Positions 1-10,689 of a DNA stretch of 64,000 nucleotides are shown in pieces. A model generated the notes under the pieces. It worked only from the letters and a program-made list of their open reading frames with translations, did not search any database and was not told the origin of the DNA. Each line of letters opens with the position of its first letter. Position 1 is the stretch's first letter. The position numbers and the translations under genes were made by a program. Source of the stretch: Paraburkholderia oxyphila NBRC 105797 (GTDB lineage: Bacteria > Pseudomonadota > Gammaproteobacteria > Burkholderiales > Burkholderiaceae); the NCBI RefSeq assembly GCF_000685075.1, contig NZ_BAYD01000004.1:186001-250000 (forward strand), in the 5' to 3' direction.

Positions 1-32
1 TGCCAGATGTAGGTGTAATCGCCGCTATTCAT
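1..32 (-). CDS. N-terminus of a possible Fic/DUF4172-type protein (cut by window edge)
   Basis: On the minus strand an ATG at 32-30 opens a frame that runs off the left edge after about ten codons (MNSGDYTYIW, next codon CA-). The YIW(Q) ending resembles the start of Fic-domain proteins with a DUF4172 N-terminus, but ten residues cannot prove a family. The repeats listed at 18-114 lie in and directly upstream of this start, so they may be its regulatory region. It could equally be a chance frame. Confidence 0.3.
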   Translation of the reverse strand, partial: MNSGDYTYIW

Positions 33-114
33 GCGGCGATTATGAGCCGTATTCGCCGCATCGACAAGTTATTCGCCGCAACAAATGCGGTGAATAAGAG
101 GCGCATTCGCCGCA
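18..114. repeat. Cluster of ATTCGCCGCA repeats in both orientations
   Basis: The decamer ATTCGCCGCA occurs exactly at 51-60, 71-80 and 105-114. Inverted copies, each with one mismatch, occur at 32-41 (TGCGGCGATT) and 86-95 (TGCGGTGAAT). A further variant, AATCGCCGCT at 18-27, faces the copy at 32-41 as a hairpin arm. Spacing is irregular, so this is not a CRISPR or a simple tandem repeat. The arrangement suggests clustered binding sites for a DNA-binding protein, possibly controlling the gene running off the left edge; that role is inference. Confidence 0.7.
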
Positions 115-161
115 AGCCTGTCCTGGCGGCACTTCGGGGCGTTCGCTCTCTTGCCGCCAAA

Positions 162-206
162 AACCTGAAACCCCGGCCACACCCAGGTCCAGGGCATGGC
201 CGGGGT
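162..206 (-). terminator. Rho-independent terminator of purL
   Basis: On the minus strand a perfect 10-bp stem (ACCCCGGCCA at 206-197 with TGGCCGGGGT at 179-170) is followed by TTCAGGTTTTT. It lies about 50 bases past the purL stop. Confidence 0.8.
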
Positions 207-256
207 CTCTCGACTCCGACGGGGCCGTCAGTCCGACGGCGGAACGGCAGCGCAGC

Positions 257-3200
257 TTAGCCCAGCCACTTGCGCGCGTTCTGGAACGCACGCAGCCACG
301 GGCTCGCCTCGCCCCAGCCTTCCGGATGCCAGCTCATCGTCACCGTGCGCTGCACGCGCTCGGTGTGCGGCATCAGCACCGTGAAGCGGCCATCGGGCGT
401 CGTGACCGAGGTGATGCCCTGCGGCGAGCCGTTCGGGTTGAACGGATAGCCTTCGGTCGCCTGACCACGGTGGTCGACGTAGCGCATCGCCACCGCCACC
501 TTCGAGATGTCGCCTTGCTGCGAGAAGTCCGCAAAGCCTTCGCCGTGCGCGACCGCGACCGGAATGCGCGAGCCTTCCATGCCGTTGAAGAAGATCGACG
601 GCGAGCTTTGCACTTCGACGAGCGAGAAGCGCGCTTCGAACTGCTCCGACTTGTTGCGCGTGAACTTGGGCCAGGCTTGCGCGCCCGGGATCATCGAGGC
701 AAGGCTCGACAGCATCTGGCAGCCGTTGCAGATGCCGAGCGCGAAGGTGTCCTCACGCGCGAAGAACGCCGCGAACATGTCCGCGAGCTTCGCGTTGAAG
801 CGGATCGTCTTGGCCCAGCCCTCGCCCGCGCCCAGCACGTCGCCGTACGAGAAGCCGCCGCAGGCCACTGCGCCCGCGAAGTCGGCGAGCGTCGCGCGGC
901 CTTCGAGCAGGTCGCTCATGTGCACGTCGTGCGCGTCGAAACCGGCGCGATCGAACGCGTAGGCCGTTTCGAGGTGCGAGTTCACGCCCTGCTCGCGCAG
1001 GATCGCCACGCGCGGACGCGCGCCCTTGCCGATGAACGGCGCGGCCACGTCTTCGGCCGGGTCGAACGTGAGATGCGGCTGCATGCCCGGATCGGCGGCG
1101 TCGAGCAGCGCGTCGTATTCGGCGTCGGCGCACGCGGGGTTGTCGCGCAGGCGCGCGATGCGCCAGCTCACTTCGCTCCACACGCGTTGCAGTTCCGCGC
1201 GCGGCGCTTCATAGATGCGCTTGGCGTCGCGATAGATCTCGATCGAGTCGCGGTTATTGAGCGTGCCGACGACATGCGAGCACGCCGAAAGGCCATGCTG
1301 GCGCAGCACGGCGAACACGGCGTCGCGCTGCTGGGCCGGCACCTGAATCACGGCGCCCAGTTCCTCCGAGAACAGCGCGCGCACCGTGCGGTCTTCGCGG
1401 CGGCCGCTGGTCTGCTTCGCCCAGTCCTTGGCATCGCCGTAATCGGACTCGTGCTCGCTGTCGAGCGTGAGCATGTCGACGTTCAGCGACACACCCGTAT
1501 GGCCCGCGAACGCCATTTCGCAGACCGTCGCCCACAGGCCGCCGTCCGAGCGGTCGTGGTACGCGAACAGCTGCTCGTTCGCGTTGAGCTGCTGGATCGC
1601 CGTGAAGAACTGCTTGAGGTCTTCGGCGCTGTCCACGTCGGGCACCGCGTCGCCCACCTGCTGGGTGACCTGCGCGAAGATGCTGCCGCCCATACGGTTC
1701 TTGCCGCGGCCCAGATCGATCGCGATCAGCACCGAGTCGCCCACTTCGTCGGCGCGGCGCAGTTGCGGCGTCACGTGGCGGCGCACGTCCTCGACCGGCG
1801 CGAACGCGGAAATGATCAGCGAGACCGGCGCGACCACTTCCTTCGCGACGCCCTCTTCATTCCACTTCGTGCGCATCGAGAGCGAATCCTTGCCCACCGG
1901 AATACCGATGCCGAGCGCCGGGCACAGCTCCATGCCGATCGCCTTCACGGTGTCGTAGAGCGCGGCGTCTTCGCCCGGTGCGCCGCAGGCGGCCATCCAG
2001 TTCGCCGAGAGCTTGAGCTTGTCGAGCGAGAGAATGGGCGCGCTGGCGATGTTGGTGATCGCCTCGCCCACGGCCATGCGGCCCGACGCCGGTGCATCGA
2101 TCACGGCGAGCGGCGTGCGCTCGGCCATCGTCATCGCTTCGCCCTTGTAGCCGGCGTAGTCGAGCGCGGTGATCGCGCAGTCGGCCACCGGCACCTGCCA
2201 CGGGCCGACCATCTGGTCGCGCACCGTCGTGCCGCCCACCGAGCGGTCGCCGATAGTGATGAGGAAGGACTTGCTGCCGACCGTCGGGTTGCGCAGCACG
2301 CTCTTCGCGACTTCGTCGAGCGAGATGCCCGTGACTTCGACTGGCGTGAGCGGCACGCTCGCGTGCTCGACGTTACGGTGCATGCGCGGCGGCTTGCCGA
2401 GCAGGATGTCCATCGGCATGTCGACAGGCTGGTGGCCGCCGTTCGCGGCGAGCGCCTGCTCGTCGGTGTCGATCAGCTTCAGTTCGCGCTCCGCGGTCGC
2501 CACGCCCACCACGGCGAACGGGCAGCGCTCGCGCTGGCAGATCGCTTCGAACATCGGCAGAGCGGCGGGCGGGATCGCGAGGACGTAACGCTCCTGCGAC
2601 TCATTCGACCAGATCTCGCGCGGCGAGAGGCCCGATTCTTCGAGCTGCACTTTGCGCAGCTCGAAGCGCGCGCCCTTGTCGGCGCCGTCGACGAGCTCGG
2701 GGAACGCGTTCGAGAGGCCGCCCGCGCCCACGTCGTGGATCGAGAGGATCGGGTTGGCCTCGCCGAGCTGCCAGCACGAGTTGATGACTTCCTGCGCGCG
2801 GCGCTCGATTTCAGGGTTGCCGCGCTGCACCGAGTCGAAGTCGAGCTCGGCGGTGTTCGTGCCCGTGGCCATCGAGCTGGCGGCACCACCGCCCATGCCG
2901 ATGCGCATGCCGGGGCCGCCAATCTGGATCAGCAGCGTGCCCGCGGGCAGGTCCTGCTTGTGCGTGAGCGTCGCGCTGATGTTGCCGATGCCGCCCGCGA
3001 TCATGATCGGCTTGTGATAGCCGCGCACGGTGCCGGCGACGTTCTGCTCGTAGGTGCGGAAGTAGCCGCCGAGGTTCGGACGGCCGAATTCGTTGTTGAA
3101 CGCGGCGCCGCCGAGCGGCCCGTCGATCATGATCTGCAGCGGCGAGGCGATACGGTCCGGACGGCCATAGGCCTCGCTTGCATCGGCGGGATTGCGGTGC

Positions 3201-4333
3201 GCGAGCGGCGTGACCGCGTCGCGGGCGTTTTCCCACGTTTCGCGCGCGTCGGGCAAGTCGAGGTTCGAGACCGTGAAGCCCGTGAGGCCGGCCTTCGGAC
3301 GCGCGCCGCGGCCCGTCGCGCCTTCGTCGCGAATTTCGCCGCCCGAGCCCGTTGCCGCGCCGGCGAACGGCGAGATCGCGGTCGGGTGGTTGTGCGTCTC
3401 CACCTTCATCAGCGTGTGCGTGAGCTCGGTGTGGCGGCCGTACTGCTCGCCCGGCGTACCGTCTGTGTTGCTCTTGCGCGGGAACCAGCGTTCCGCGACT
3501 GCGCCTTCCATGATCGACGAGTTGTCCGAGTAGGCGACGATGGTGCCCTGCGGGCTCACCTTCTCGGTGTTGCGGATCATCGCGAACAGCGACAGGTCCT
3601 GGTCCTGGCCGTCGATCGTCCAGCTCGCGTTGAAGATCTTGTGGCGGCAGTGCTCGCTGTTGGCCTGCGCGAACATCATGAGCTCGACGTCGGTCGGATT
3701 GCGTTCGAGCTTGGTGAAGTTCTCGACGAGGTAGTCGATTTCGTCGTCGGCGAGCGCGAGGCCCAGTTCGACGTTGGCCGTCTCGAGCGCCTTGCGGCCG
3801 TGGCCGAGCACGTCGACGGTCTGCATCGGCCGCGCCGGCAGCTCGTCGAACAGATGCAGCGCCGTGTCGCGCGAGGCCGCCACGCTTTCGGTCATCCGAT
3901 CGTGCAGCGCGGCCGCGACGGCGGCGTGCGCCTCGTCCGACAGGGTCTTCTTGCCGCCCAGCAGGCCGCTCTTGAGGATCACCGTGTACTCGACGCCACG
4001 CTCGATGCGGCGCACCTGCTCGAGGCCGCAGTGATGCGCGATGTCGGTGGCCTTGCTCGCCCACGGCGACACCGTGCCAAAGCGCGGCACGACGAGGAAC
4101 GTCACCGCGCTGCCACGCTCCTGCGGGGCCGCGAATGGCGCGCCGTAGTGCATCAGCGCTTCGATCTTCGCGCTGTCGTCAGCGGTGAGCGGCGTGGCCG
4201 AGTTGACGAAGTGCAGGAACTGACCGTGTACGCCGACGATATTGGCATCGATACGCTGAAGCGTTTCGAGCAGGCGGGTCTGGCGGAAATCGGAGAGGGC
4301 CGAAGCACCGGGGAAACACGAGAAGTGGGCCAT
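257..4333 (-). CDS. purL: Phosphoribosylformylglycinamidine synthase, single-chain
   Basis: Cytosolic enzyme of de novo purine synthesis that makes FGAM from FGAR, glutamine and ATP. The 1358 residues match the large one-chain type of proteobacteria (about 1300). Visible parts are an N-terminal domain, two AIRS-like ATP-binding halves (GSGGEIRDE in the first, GGSIFAQV in the second) and a class-I glutaminase from about residue 1095. The nucleophile Cys sits in GICNGCQM near residue 1195, followed by HGEGF and HPEG. The ATG at 4333 gives a normal N-terminus ([10 protein letters not shown]). It is monocistronic, divergent from the oxidoreductase gene, and closed by its own terminator. Confidence 0.97.
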   Translation of the reverse strand: MAHFSCFPGASALSDFRQTRLLETLQRIDANIVGVHGQFLHFVNSATPLTADDSAKIEALMHYGAPFAAPQERGSAVTFLVVPRFGTVSPWASKATDIAHHCGLEQVRRIERGVEYTVILKSGLLGGKKTLSDEAHAAVAAALHDRMTESVAASRDTALHLFDELPARPMQTVDVLGHGRKALETANVELGLALADDEIDYLVENFTKLERNPTDVELMMFAQANSEHCRHKIFNASWTIDGQDQDLSLFAMIRNTEKVSPQGTIVAYSDNSSIMEGAVAERWFPRKSNTDGTPGEQYGRHTELTHTLMKVETHNHPTAISPFAGAATGSGGEIRDEGATGRGARPKAGLTGFTVSNLDLPDARETWENARDAVTPLAHRNPADASEAYGRPDRIASPLQIMIDGPLGGAAFNNEFGRPNLGGYFRTYEQNVAGTVRGYHKPIMIAGGIGNISATLTHKQDLPAGTLLIQIGGPGMRIGMGGGAASSMATGTNTAELDFDSVQRGNPEIERRAQEVINSCWQLGEANPILSIHDVGAGGLSNAFPELVDGADKGARFELRKVQLEESGLSPREIWSNESQERYVLAIPPAALPMFEAICQRERCPFAVVGVATAERELKLIDTDEQALAANGGHQPVDMPMDILLGKPPRMHRNVEHASVPLTPVEVTGISLDEVAKSVLRNPTVGSKSFLITIGDRSVGGTTVRDQMVGPWQVPVADCAITALDYAGYKGEAMTMAERTPLAVIDAPASGRMAVGEAITNIASAPILSLDKLKLSANWMAACGAPGEDAALYDTVKAIGMELCPALGIGIPVGKDSLSMRTKWNEEGVAKEVVAPVSLIISAFAPVEDVRRHVTPQLRRADEVGDSVLIAIDLGRGKNRMGGSIFAQVTQQVGDAVPDVDSAEDLKQFFTAIQQLNANEQLFAYHDRSDGGLWATVCEMAFAGHTGVSLNVDMLTLDSEHESDYGDAKDWAKQTSGRREDRTVRALFSEELGAVIQVPAQQRDAVFAVLRQHGLSACSHVVGTLNNRDSIEIYRDAKRIYEAPRAELQRVWSEVSWRIARLRDNPACADAEYDALLDAADPGMQPHLTFDPAEDVAAPFIGKGARPRVAILREQGVNSHLETAYAFDRAGFDAHDVHMSDLLEGRATLADFAGAVACGGFSYGDVLGAGEGWAKTIRFNAKLADMFAAFFAREDTFALGICNGCQMLSSLASMIPGAQAWPKFTRNKSEQFEARFSLVEVQSSPSIFFNGMEGSRIPVAVAHGEGFADFSQQGDISKVAVAMRYVDHRGQATEGYPFNPNGSPQGITSVTTPDGRFTVLMPHTERVQRTVTMSWHPEGWGEASPWLRAFQNARKWLG

Positions 4334-4854
4334 GGACTGGGGCGTTGCGTCGAAGTTGCGTCGGAGTTACGTCGCGCCTTCGCCTCGCACGGGCAACTCG
4401 CGGGGTGGCGAAGCGCCGCACGCAGGCGGTGACGTCGGGCCGACGTCGGGCGATGAAAGGAGATCGCGATTATAACCCGGAAGCCCCCTTCCGGCCGCCC
4501 TTCGAGGCGGGCGCAACGCGCTTGAAACGGCACGCCCGTGCGTCTTTTCGCGACACCGGCGTATGGCGTCACGATGATCCGCGTGGCGTCATCGATATTT
4601 TCTTGATTCAGGATGGGCTGGCGCAGCGGTGGCCGGCCGGTATTGCGCGTCTCGCGAGCGGCGCTCGCGCGGCGTGATTGCCCGCTTGTCCTGGGTCGAC
4701 GCACGCATGCCGCGCACATGGCGAGCGGCCCGGTTTGGCTGCTATGATTGCGCGTTTCACCCGATCGGCGCGACAGCCTGCGCCGCATGCCTCACCCCCT
4801 TCGGCAGGGCGCCCTCGCTCCTCGGCGCGCCGCCTGCCTGCAGATCGAATCATC
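4334..4854. other. Divergent intergenic region purL / FAD oxidoreductase
   Basis: These 521 bases hold the start regions of two divergent genes. The frame of the oxidoreductase stays open up to an ATG at 4678, but that extension is Arg/Pro-rich and unlike the family, so I treat it as untranslated. I see no RNA gene and no clear sigma-70 pair. Confidence 0.6.
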
Positions 4855-6150
4855 ATGGATGTCATCGTCATTGGCGGCGGAATCGCCGGCGTCGCCACCG
4901 CCTACCAATTGCGCGCGGCGGGCCACCGCGTCTGCGTAGTCGAGCGCCACGCCACCGTTGCACAAGGCGCGAGCTATGGCCATAGCGGCGTCGTGCTGCC
5001 CACACCGCTCGACGTCTGGTTCGGCCCCACTTTCCTGCGCAACGGCCGGCAGTCGTCGGGCGGAGTGATCTGCAAGACCGGTTTCACCGGCCAGGCGCGC
5101 ACCTTCGTGAAGCGTCTCTCGACACTGCACGGCTCGGAAGCCTTCGCCGCGCGCTACACGCTCCTGCGGCCGTTGATCGAATCGGCGCAAAACGTGCTGG
5201 AGGACGCCGAGGGCCGCTTCCAGCTCGAATACGAGCAGCGCGAAGGCCTGCTCTACCTCGTGCGCGGCAGCGACGAATGGTCGCTCACGCAACCCGCGCT
5301 CGAATTGCTGCGCCATTTCGAGACGCCACATCACGTCCTCACTGCGCACGAGTGCGTGGCGGCCGAACACACGATTCCCGCCGATCCGCCGTTCGCCGGC
5401 GCCGTGCGCTTCGACCACGCGCGCGTGGCCAACTGTCCGCTCTTCGTCAAGCAGCTCAAGCAAGAGCTCGATACGCTCGGCGGCGTGCAGTTCCAGACCG
5501 GGCGCACCGTGAGCGCGATCCGCCTCGAGAACGCGCGCGCGGCCGTGGAGCTCGCGCCGCGCCCCGAGGAAGCGGCGCGCAAGCGCGACGTCGAAGTGAT
5601 TTCCGCCGATGCCGTGGTCGTCGCGGCCGGCGCGCAAACGCCGAGGCTGCTCGCGCCGCTCGGCTTCAAGCTGCCGTTCTATCCCGTGCGCGTGCACACA
5701 CTGAACGCGCCCGTCGCGCACGAGGAATGCGTGCCGCATACGACGCTGATCGACGCCGCACGGCGTATCGCGATCACGCGCACGAATCACCGGTTGCGCA
5801 TTTCGGGCGGCGCGGTGCTCCAGCGCATGAAGGAGCTCGACGAGGCGCTGCCCGAGGCGCTCACCGAAGAGGCCCTCGCCCTGCTCGGCGAGGCCTCGCG
5901 CGACTGGGCGCCAGGCGCCGCGCGCATTTCGGCGGCGCTCGCGTGGGAAGGCATGAAGCTGCTCTCCGCCGACGGCATGCCCGCGGTGGGCAGCGCAGGG
6001 CACCCGCGGCTCTACGTCAATGCCGGGCATGGGCCGGCCGGCTGGGCACTCGCGCTGGGGTCGGCGCGCCTCATTGCTGCACAGATCTCGGGCACCGCGC
6101 CCGATCTGCCCGCCGAGACCATCGAAGCGCTCTGGCCCGGGCGCGATTGA
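4855..6150 (+). CDS. FAD-dependent oxidoreductase, D-amino-acid dehydrogenase (DadA) family
   Basis: Member of the DAO/DadA flavoprotein family, which oxidises D-amino acids or other secondary amines and passes electrons to the respiratory chain. The 431 residues start with the Rossmann dinucleotide motif (VIGGGIAGVATAYQL) and an acidic strand end (VVERH). The C-terminal part has the family pattern SADGMPAVG followed by NAGHGPAGWALALGSA. I chose the ATG at 4855 because it puts the GGGIAG motif at residue 6, as in relatives; the longer frame from 4678 is probably spurious. The actual substrate cannot be read from sequence. The nnr gene follows after 171 bases. Confidence 0.85.
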   Translation: MDVIVIGGGIAGVATAYQLRAAGHRVCVVERHATVAQGASYGHSGVVLPTPLDVWFGPTFLRNGRQSSGGVICKTGFTGQARTFVKRLSTLHGSEAFAARYTLLRPLIESAQNVLEDAEGRFQLEYEQREGLLYLVRGSDEWSLTQPALELLRHFETPHHVLTAHECVAAEHTIPADPPFAGAVRFDHARVANCPLFVKQLKQELDTLGGVQFQTGRTVSAIRLENARAAVELAPRPEEAARKRDVEVISADAVVVAAGAQTPRLLAPLGFKLPFYPVRVHTLNAPVAHEECVPHTTLIDAARRIAITRTNHRLRISGGAVLQRMKELDEALPEALTEEALALLGEASRDWAPGAARISAALAWEGMKLLSADGMPAVGSAGHPRLYVNAGHGPAGWALALGSARLIAAQISGTAPDLPAETIEALWPGRD

Positions 6151-6321
6151 GGCGCGCTCGCGCCTTTTCTTCCTTCCGCTTCATGATGTTCCAGGGCCGC
6201 TGACACCCTGTCAGCGAGCGCGATAGCGCGTCTGCCAGCACCCGGACGCGCGGCGCTCGGGTATCGTTGCATTGTCGAATTCCCGCACGCGCAGCCGTCT
6301 CTTGCGGCTGCCTTCGCCACC

Positions 6322-7986
6322 ATGACAGACGCCACGTTCACCCTGCCCCTTCCGATGCTCGTCAATCCGCACGACCGCGCCGTGCCACTCCTCACCGTCG
6401 CGCAGTTACGCGAAGCTGAAACGGCCGCTCAGGCTGCGCTACCCGAGCACACGCTGATGGCACGAGCCGGCGCCGGCGCCGCCCATTTTCTGCGCGAGCA
6501 GATCGCGCATGCACCGTCGCCGGTCAGCGCGAAGCCCGTCTGGTTCGCCGCCGGCCCCGGCAACAACGGCGGCGACGCGCTCGTGGCCGCCGCCGAGCTC
6601 AAGCGCGCGGGCATCGACGTCGAAGTCTGCATGCCGCTCGAAGTGAAGCCCGACGACGCGCGCTGGGCGCTCGCCGAGGCGCGCGCCGCAAGCGTGCCGA
6701 TCACCACCGCGCCGCCCGAGTCGTTCGACGCCTACGGCTGGCTCGTCGATGGCCTGTTCGGCATCGGCCTCGCGCGCGCGCTCGACGGCGTGTTCGGTGC
6801 GCTTGCGCAACGGCTTGCGGCACGCGCGCGCAGCCACGGGCATGTGCTCGCGCTCGATGTGCCGAGCGGCCTCGACAGCGACACGGGCAACGTCGTCGGT
6901 GGCGGCCCGGCCGTGCGCGCGACCCATACCGTCACCTTCATCGCCGCGAAGCCGGGGCTCTATACGGGCGCGGGCCGCGATTACGCCGGCGCGGTGAGCG
7001 TGGCGCCGATTGGCCTCGATGCGGGTCTCGCGCCCGACACGGCGCCAGGCGCAAGAACCATCCAGCCAACTGGCATCGAAGCCGATCCCGGAACGCATCC
7101 GTTGGCAGACACGATCGCCCAACCCGCGCGCCTGAACGCGCCGGCGCTGTTCTCCGCGGCGTTGCCCGCGCGCGATTTCGCCACCAACAAAGGCAGCTTC
7201 GGTACGCTCGCCGTGGTGGGCGGCGACACCGGCATGTGCGGAGCACCGATCCTCGCCGCCCGCGCCGCTCTGCTCGCGGGCGCTGGCAAGGTTCACGTGG
7301 GCTTCCTCGGCAGCGACGCGCCGCCCTACGACGCGCCGCATCCCGAGCTGATGCTGCATACCGCCGGCAAGCTCGCCCTCGAGACGATGAGCGCCGTCGC
7401 GGCGGGCTGCGGCATGGGCGGGAGCGCGTCCGCACGGCAGCTCGTCGACCGCATCCTGCAGCTCGACGTTGCAGTGCTGCTCGACGCGGACGCCCTGAAC
7501 CTCGTCGCCCGCGATGAACTGCTCGCCAAGCGCGTGGCCGAGCACTTGAGCGCCCATGGCACGCCATGCGTGCTCACGCCCCATCCGCTCGAAGCCGCGC
7601 GGCTGCTCGGCACGGATACAGCCGCCGTGCAGCGCGACCGGCTGGCCGCGGCGCGCGCACTTGCGGCGCGCTATGCGGCGGTCGCCGTCCTCAAGGGCAG
7701 CGGCACGATCATCGCCGCGCCCGATGGGCGCGTCGCCGTCAATCCCACCGGCAATGCGGCGCTGGCCACCGGCGGCACCGGCGACGTGCTCGGCGGCCTG
7801 ATCGGCGCCCTGCTCGCGCAGCGCCTGCCGCCCTGGGAAGCGGCACTGGCGGGCGTCTACCTGCACGGCCTCGCCGCCGACACGCTCGTGAGCGAGGGCG
7901 ACGGCCCCGTGGGCCTCGCCGCGGGCGAACTCGCACCGGTGGTCCGGCGCCTGATGAACCGCTTGTTCTACGCGCTGAAAGATTGA
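6322..7986 (+). CDS. nnr: Bifunctional NAD(P)H-hydrate epimerase / ADP-dependent NAD(P)H-hydrate dehydratase
   Basis: Metabolite-repair enzyme. The N-terminal YjeF_N domain (about 1-225) epimerises R- and S-NAD(P)HX; the C-terminal ribokinase-like carbohydrate-kinase domain (about 270-554) dehydrates S-NAD(P)HX using ADP. The epimerase nucleotide motif GPGNNGGDAL is at 78-87. The dehydratase shows LTPHPLEAARLLG, a KGSGTIIA strand and the signature NPTGNAALATGGTGDVL with its catalytic Asp. At 554 residues it is slightly longer than the E. coli protein. It precedes pgi by 211 bases without a visible terminator, so partial read-through into pgi is possible. Confidence 0.95.
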   Translation: MTDATFTLPLPMLVNPHDRAVPLLTVAQLREAETAAQAALPEHTLMARAGAGAAHFLREQIAHAPSPVSAKPVWFAAGPGNNGGDALVAAAELKRAGIDVEVCMPLEVKPDDARWALAEARAASVPITTAPPESFDAYGWLVDGLFGIGLARALDGVFGALAQRLAARARSHGHVLALDVPSGLDSDTGNVVGGGPAVRATHTVTFIAAKPGLYTGAGRDYAGAVSVAPIGLDAGLAPDTAPGARTIQPTGIEADPGTHPLADTIAQPARLNAPALFSAALPARDFATNKGSFGTLAVVGGDTGMCGAPILAARAALLAGAGKVHVGFLGSDAPPYDAPHPELMLHTAGKLALETMSAVAAGCGMGGSASARQLVDRILQLDVAVLLDADALNLVARDELLAKRVAEHLSAHGTPCVLTPHPLEAARLLGTDTAAVQRDRLAAARALAARYAAVAVLKGSGTIIAAPDGRVAVNPTGNAALATGGTGDVLGGLIGALLAQRLPPWEAALAGVYLHGLAADTLVSEGDGPVGLAAGELAPVVRRLMNRLFYALKD

Positions 7987-8197
7987 TGCAAGCTTCGCCG
8001 GCGGCCTTGCGGCACGCGGTTTGCTAGTCCCACTCGGCGATTCGCACAGTGCTGCTCAGTGACACACGGCCCCGCTATACTGATCTTTCGCGCGCCGCTC
8101 ACCGGCGGCGCGCGCATCCCCGCAGCGCGTGACGCGCGTCGGCCCACCGGCCCGCGCCGTTCGCCGCCCTCCCTTCGTTTTCCCGCGCTAGACGAAC

Positions 8198-9817
8198 ATG
8201 ACGAATCCGCTTCCTGCCTGGTCCGCGCTACAGACGCACTACGAACAGATCCGCAACGAAAAGATGCGCGACTGGTTCGCACCCGCCAACGATCCCGCGC
8301 CGACTCGCGCCGAACGCTACACGTACACGGGCGGCGGCCTCGGAGCCGACTTCTCGAAGAACCGTATCAACGACGCCACGCTGAAGCTGCTCGTGCAACT
8401 CGCGCGCGAGGCCGGCGTCGAAAAGCGCCGCGATGCGATGTTCGCGGGCGAAGTCGTCAACCCGACCGAAGGCCGTGCCGCACTGCACACCGCGCTGCGC
8501 GCAACCGAGCCCGACGCGCCGTTCCACGCGCAGATCGCCGCCGAGCGCGCCAAGATGGCGAAATTCGCCGACGCCGTGCGCAGCGGCGCATGGACCGGCT
8601 ACACGGGCAAGCGCATCCGCCACGTGGTGAACATCGGCATCGGCGGCTCGGACCTCGGGCCGAAGATGGTCGTGCACGCGCTCAAGCATCTCGAAACGCC
8701 CGAGATCCACTCGCACTTCGTGTCGAACGTCGACGGCGCCGATCTCTGGCGCGTGATCGATGACATCGATCCGGAGGAAACGCTCGCGATCATCGTCTCG
8801 AAGACCTTCACGACGCTCGAGACCATGACGAACGCGCGCTCGATGCGCGACTGGTTCGTCCAGCACGGCTGCCCGGAAAGCGCGCTCGCGAAGCACTTCG
8901 TGGGGGTTTCGGCGAACCCCGCCGAAGTCGTGAAGTTCGGCATCGCCAAAGACAACGTCTTCGAGATGTGGGACTGGGTGGGCGGCCGCTATTCGCTGTG
9001 GTCGGCCGTGGGCCTTTCGATCATGATCGCGATCGGGCCGCAGCAGTTCGACGAGCTGCTCGCGGGCGCCCACGACATGGACAAGCACTTCCGCGAGGCG
9101 CCGCTCGAAAAGAACCTGCCGGTGCTGCTCGGCATGATCGGCATCTGGTATCGCAACTTCTTTGGCTCGCAGAGCTATCTGGTTGCACCGTACTCGGAAG
9201 CGCTGCACTACCTGCCCGCCTACCTCCAGCAGCTCGAAATGGAGAGCAACGGCAAGTCTGCGCGCCTCGACGGCCAGTTCGTCGATTACCCGACCGCGGC
9301 GGTCACCTGGGGCGAGCCCGGCACGAACGGCCAGCACGCGTTCTTCCAGATGCTGCACCAGGGCCCGACGATCGTGCCGATCGACTTCGTCGCCGTGCTC
9401 ACGCCCGAGCATCCGCTCGGCGATCATCATCCGAAGCTGCTCGCCAACTGCTTCGCGCAGAGCGAGGCGCTGATGCTCGGCCGCACCGAGGAGGAAGCGC
9501 GCAAGGTGGCCGGCCCGGACAAGCCCGAGCTCGTGCCGCACCTCGTCTTCCCCGGCAACCGTCCGACCACGACGCTGCTCGTCGACGCGCTCACGGCGCG
9601 CTCGCTCGGCGCACTGATCGCGCTGTACGAGCACAAGGTGCTGGTGCAGGCCTCGGTCTGGGACATCAACCCGTTCGATCAGTGGGGCGTGGAGCTCGGC
9701 AAGATTCTCGGCAAGGTGGTCGAGGCCGACCTCACGGCCGCGAGCGCCGACGTGAAGCCGCACGATTCGTCAACGGCCGCGCTGATCGCGAGGGCGCGCG
9801 CTGCGCTCAAGCGTTGA
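8198..9817 (+). CDS. pgi: Glucose-6-phosphate isomerase
   Basis: Cytosolic enzyme interconverting glucose 6-phosphate and fructose 6-phosphate in glycolysis and gluconeogenesis. The 539-residue length is typical. The sugar-phosphate-binding signature is visible ([39 protein letters not shown]), as are FFQMLHQG and the C-terminal [17 protein letters not shown]. The ATG at 8198 gives the expected start MTNPLPAW. A strong terminator follows at 9836. Confidence 0.97.
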   Translation: MTNPLPAWSALQTHYEQIRNEKMRDWFAPANDPAPTRAERYTYTGGGLGADFSKNRINDATLKLLVQLAREAGVEKRRDAMFAGEVVNPTEGRAALHTALRATEPDAPFHAQIAAERAKMAKFADAVRSGAWTGYTGKRIRHVVNIGIGGSDLGPKMVVHALKHLETPEIHSHFVSNVDGADLWRVIDDIDPEETLAIIVSKTFTTLETMTNARSMRDWFVQHGCPESALAKHFVGVSANPAEVVKFGIAKDNVFEMWDWVGGRYSLWSAVGLSIMIAIGPQQFDELLAGAHDMDKHFREAPLEKNLPVLLGMIGIWYRNFFGSQSYLVAPYSEALHYLPAYLQQLEMESNGKSARLDGQFVDYPTAAVTWGEPGTNGQHAFFQMLHQGPTIVPIDFVAVLTPEHPLGDHHPKLLANCFAQSEALMLGRTEEEARKVAGPDKPELVPHLVFPGNRPTTTLLVDALTARSLGALIALYEHKVLVQASVWDINPFDQWGVELGKILGKVVEADLTAASADVKPHDSSTAALIARARAALKR

Positions 9818-9835
9818 TGCGCTGATGGCATGAAA

Positions 9836-9874
9836 AAGGCGTGCGCGGTGAGAGCCGCGCACGCCTTGTTTTTT
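9836..9874 (+). terminator. Rho-independent terminator after pgi, likely bidirectional
   Basis: A perfect 13-bp stem (9836-9848 with 9855-9867, loop TGAGAG) is followed by GTTTTTTG on the plus strand. An A-run precedes the stem, so it can also stop transcripts from the convergent ATPase gene. Confidence 0.9.
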
Positions 9875-9900
9875 GGGGCGCTAAAGCGTTTTGCGCCCGG

Positions 9901-10683
9901 TCAACGGCCAGCTTCGATACGGCCGCGCTCGGGCGCTTCGCGCACGTCCTCCGGGCTGCCGATATGAAGCGCATTCGGCACGCGGCGGCCGGCCTCGATC
10001 GTCACCATGGCGTCGCAACGGCGCGCGAGATCGACGTCGTGCGTGACGAGCACGAGCGTCGCGCCGCTGTTCCCATCGCTATTTGCACCGGCGTTTGCCC
10101 GATTGAGCTCGAACATCAGGTCAATGACGGCATGCCCCGTGGCGGCATCGAGGCTGCCGGTGGGCTCGTCCGCGAACAGCACGGCCGGGTGCGTGACGAA
10201 CGCGCGCGCCAGCGCCACGCGCTGCTGCTCGCCGCCCGACAGCAGCTTCGGATAATGGGCCGTGCGCTGCCCGAGCCCGACGCGCTCCAGCAGCGCGCGG
10301 GCCCGCGCGAACGCCTCGCGCGTGGTGAGCCCGCCCTGCAATTCGAGCGGCAGCGCGACGTTCTCGAGCGCGGTCAGATGCGGCATCAGCTGGAACGACT
10401 GGAACACGAAGCCCACCGCGCCGTTGCGCAGCGCCGCGCGCTGATCCTCGGCCATGCCGGTAAGCTCATGGCCAAGCAGGCGAACCGAGCCGGCGCTCGC
10501 GCTGTCCAACCCGGCCAGCAGGCCCAGTAGCGTAGACTTGCCCGAACCCGAGGCGCCCACGATCGCCACGCTGCTGCCCGCGTGCACGGTCAGGTCGATG
10601 CCGTCGAGTATCGTCAGCTCGCCGCTCGCGTCGGTGACCCGCTTGCACAGGCCACGCACTTCGATGACTGGATCGCTATTCAT
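9901..10683 (-). CDS. ABC transporter ATP-binding protein, YbbA/LolD (MacB) type
   Basis: ATPase of the lipoprotein-release/MacB class, which normally works with an FtsX-fold permease. The 260 residues contain Walker A GASGSGKST, signature LSGGEQQRVALARA, Walker B AVLFADEPTGSLD and the switch His in LVTHD. I placed the start at MNSDPVIEVRG (10683); the frame stays open further upstream but that stretch lies inside tesA on the other strand. The start codon is only 6 bp from the divergent tesA start, an arrangement also seen for ybbA/tesA in E. coli. No permease gene follows here: the next feature downstream is the shared terminator and pgi. Confidence 0.9.
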   Translation of the reverse strand: MNSDPVIEVRGLCKRVTDASGELTILDGIDLTVHAGSSVAIVGASGSGKSTLLGLLAGLDSASAGSVRLLGHELTGMAEDQRAALRNGAVGFVFQSFQLMPHLTALENVALPLELQGGLTTREAFARARALLERVGLGQRTAHYPKLLSGGEQQRVALARAFVTHPAVLFADEPTGSLDAATGHAVIDLMFELNRANAGANSDGNSGATLVLVTHDVDLARRCDAMVTIEAGRRVPNALHIGSPEDVREAPERGRIEAGR

Positions 10684-10689
10684 TCGCAC

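Noticed and set aside
18..114. CRISPR-like array
   Set aside because: Units are only 10 bases, in both orientations and irregularly spaced, with no spacers of constant length.
42..260. 72-residue plus-strand frame at the left edge
   Set aside because: It translates the short repeats and the purL terminator; composition is repeat-driven and there is no ribosome site.
326..4432. 1368-codon plus-strand open frame over purL
   Set aside because: It is antisense to a gene with full family motifs; its product is Arg/His/Ala-rich with no domain. Long antisense frames are common in GC-rich genomes.
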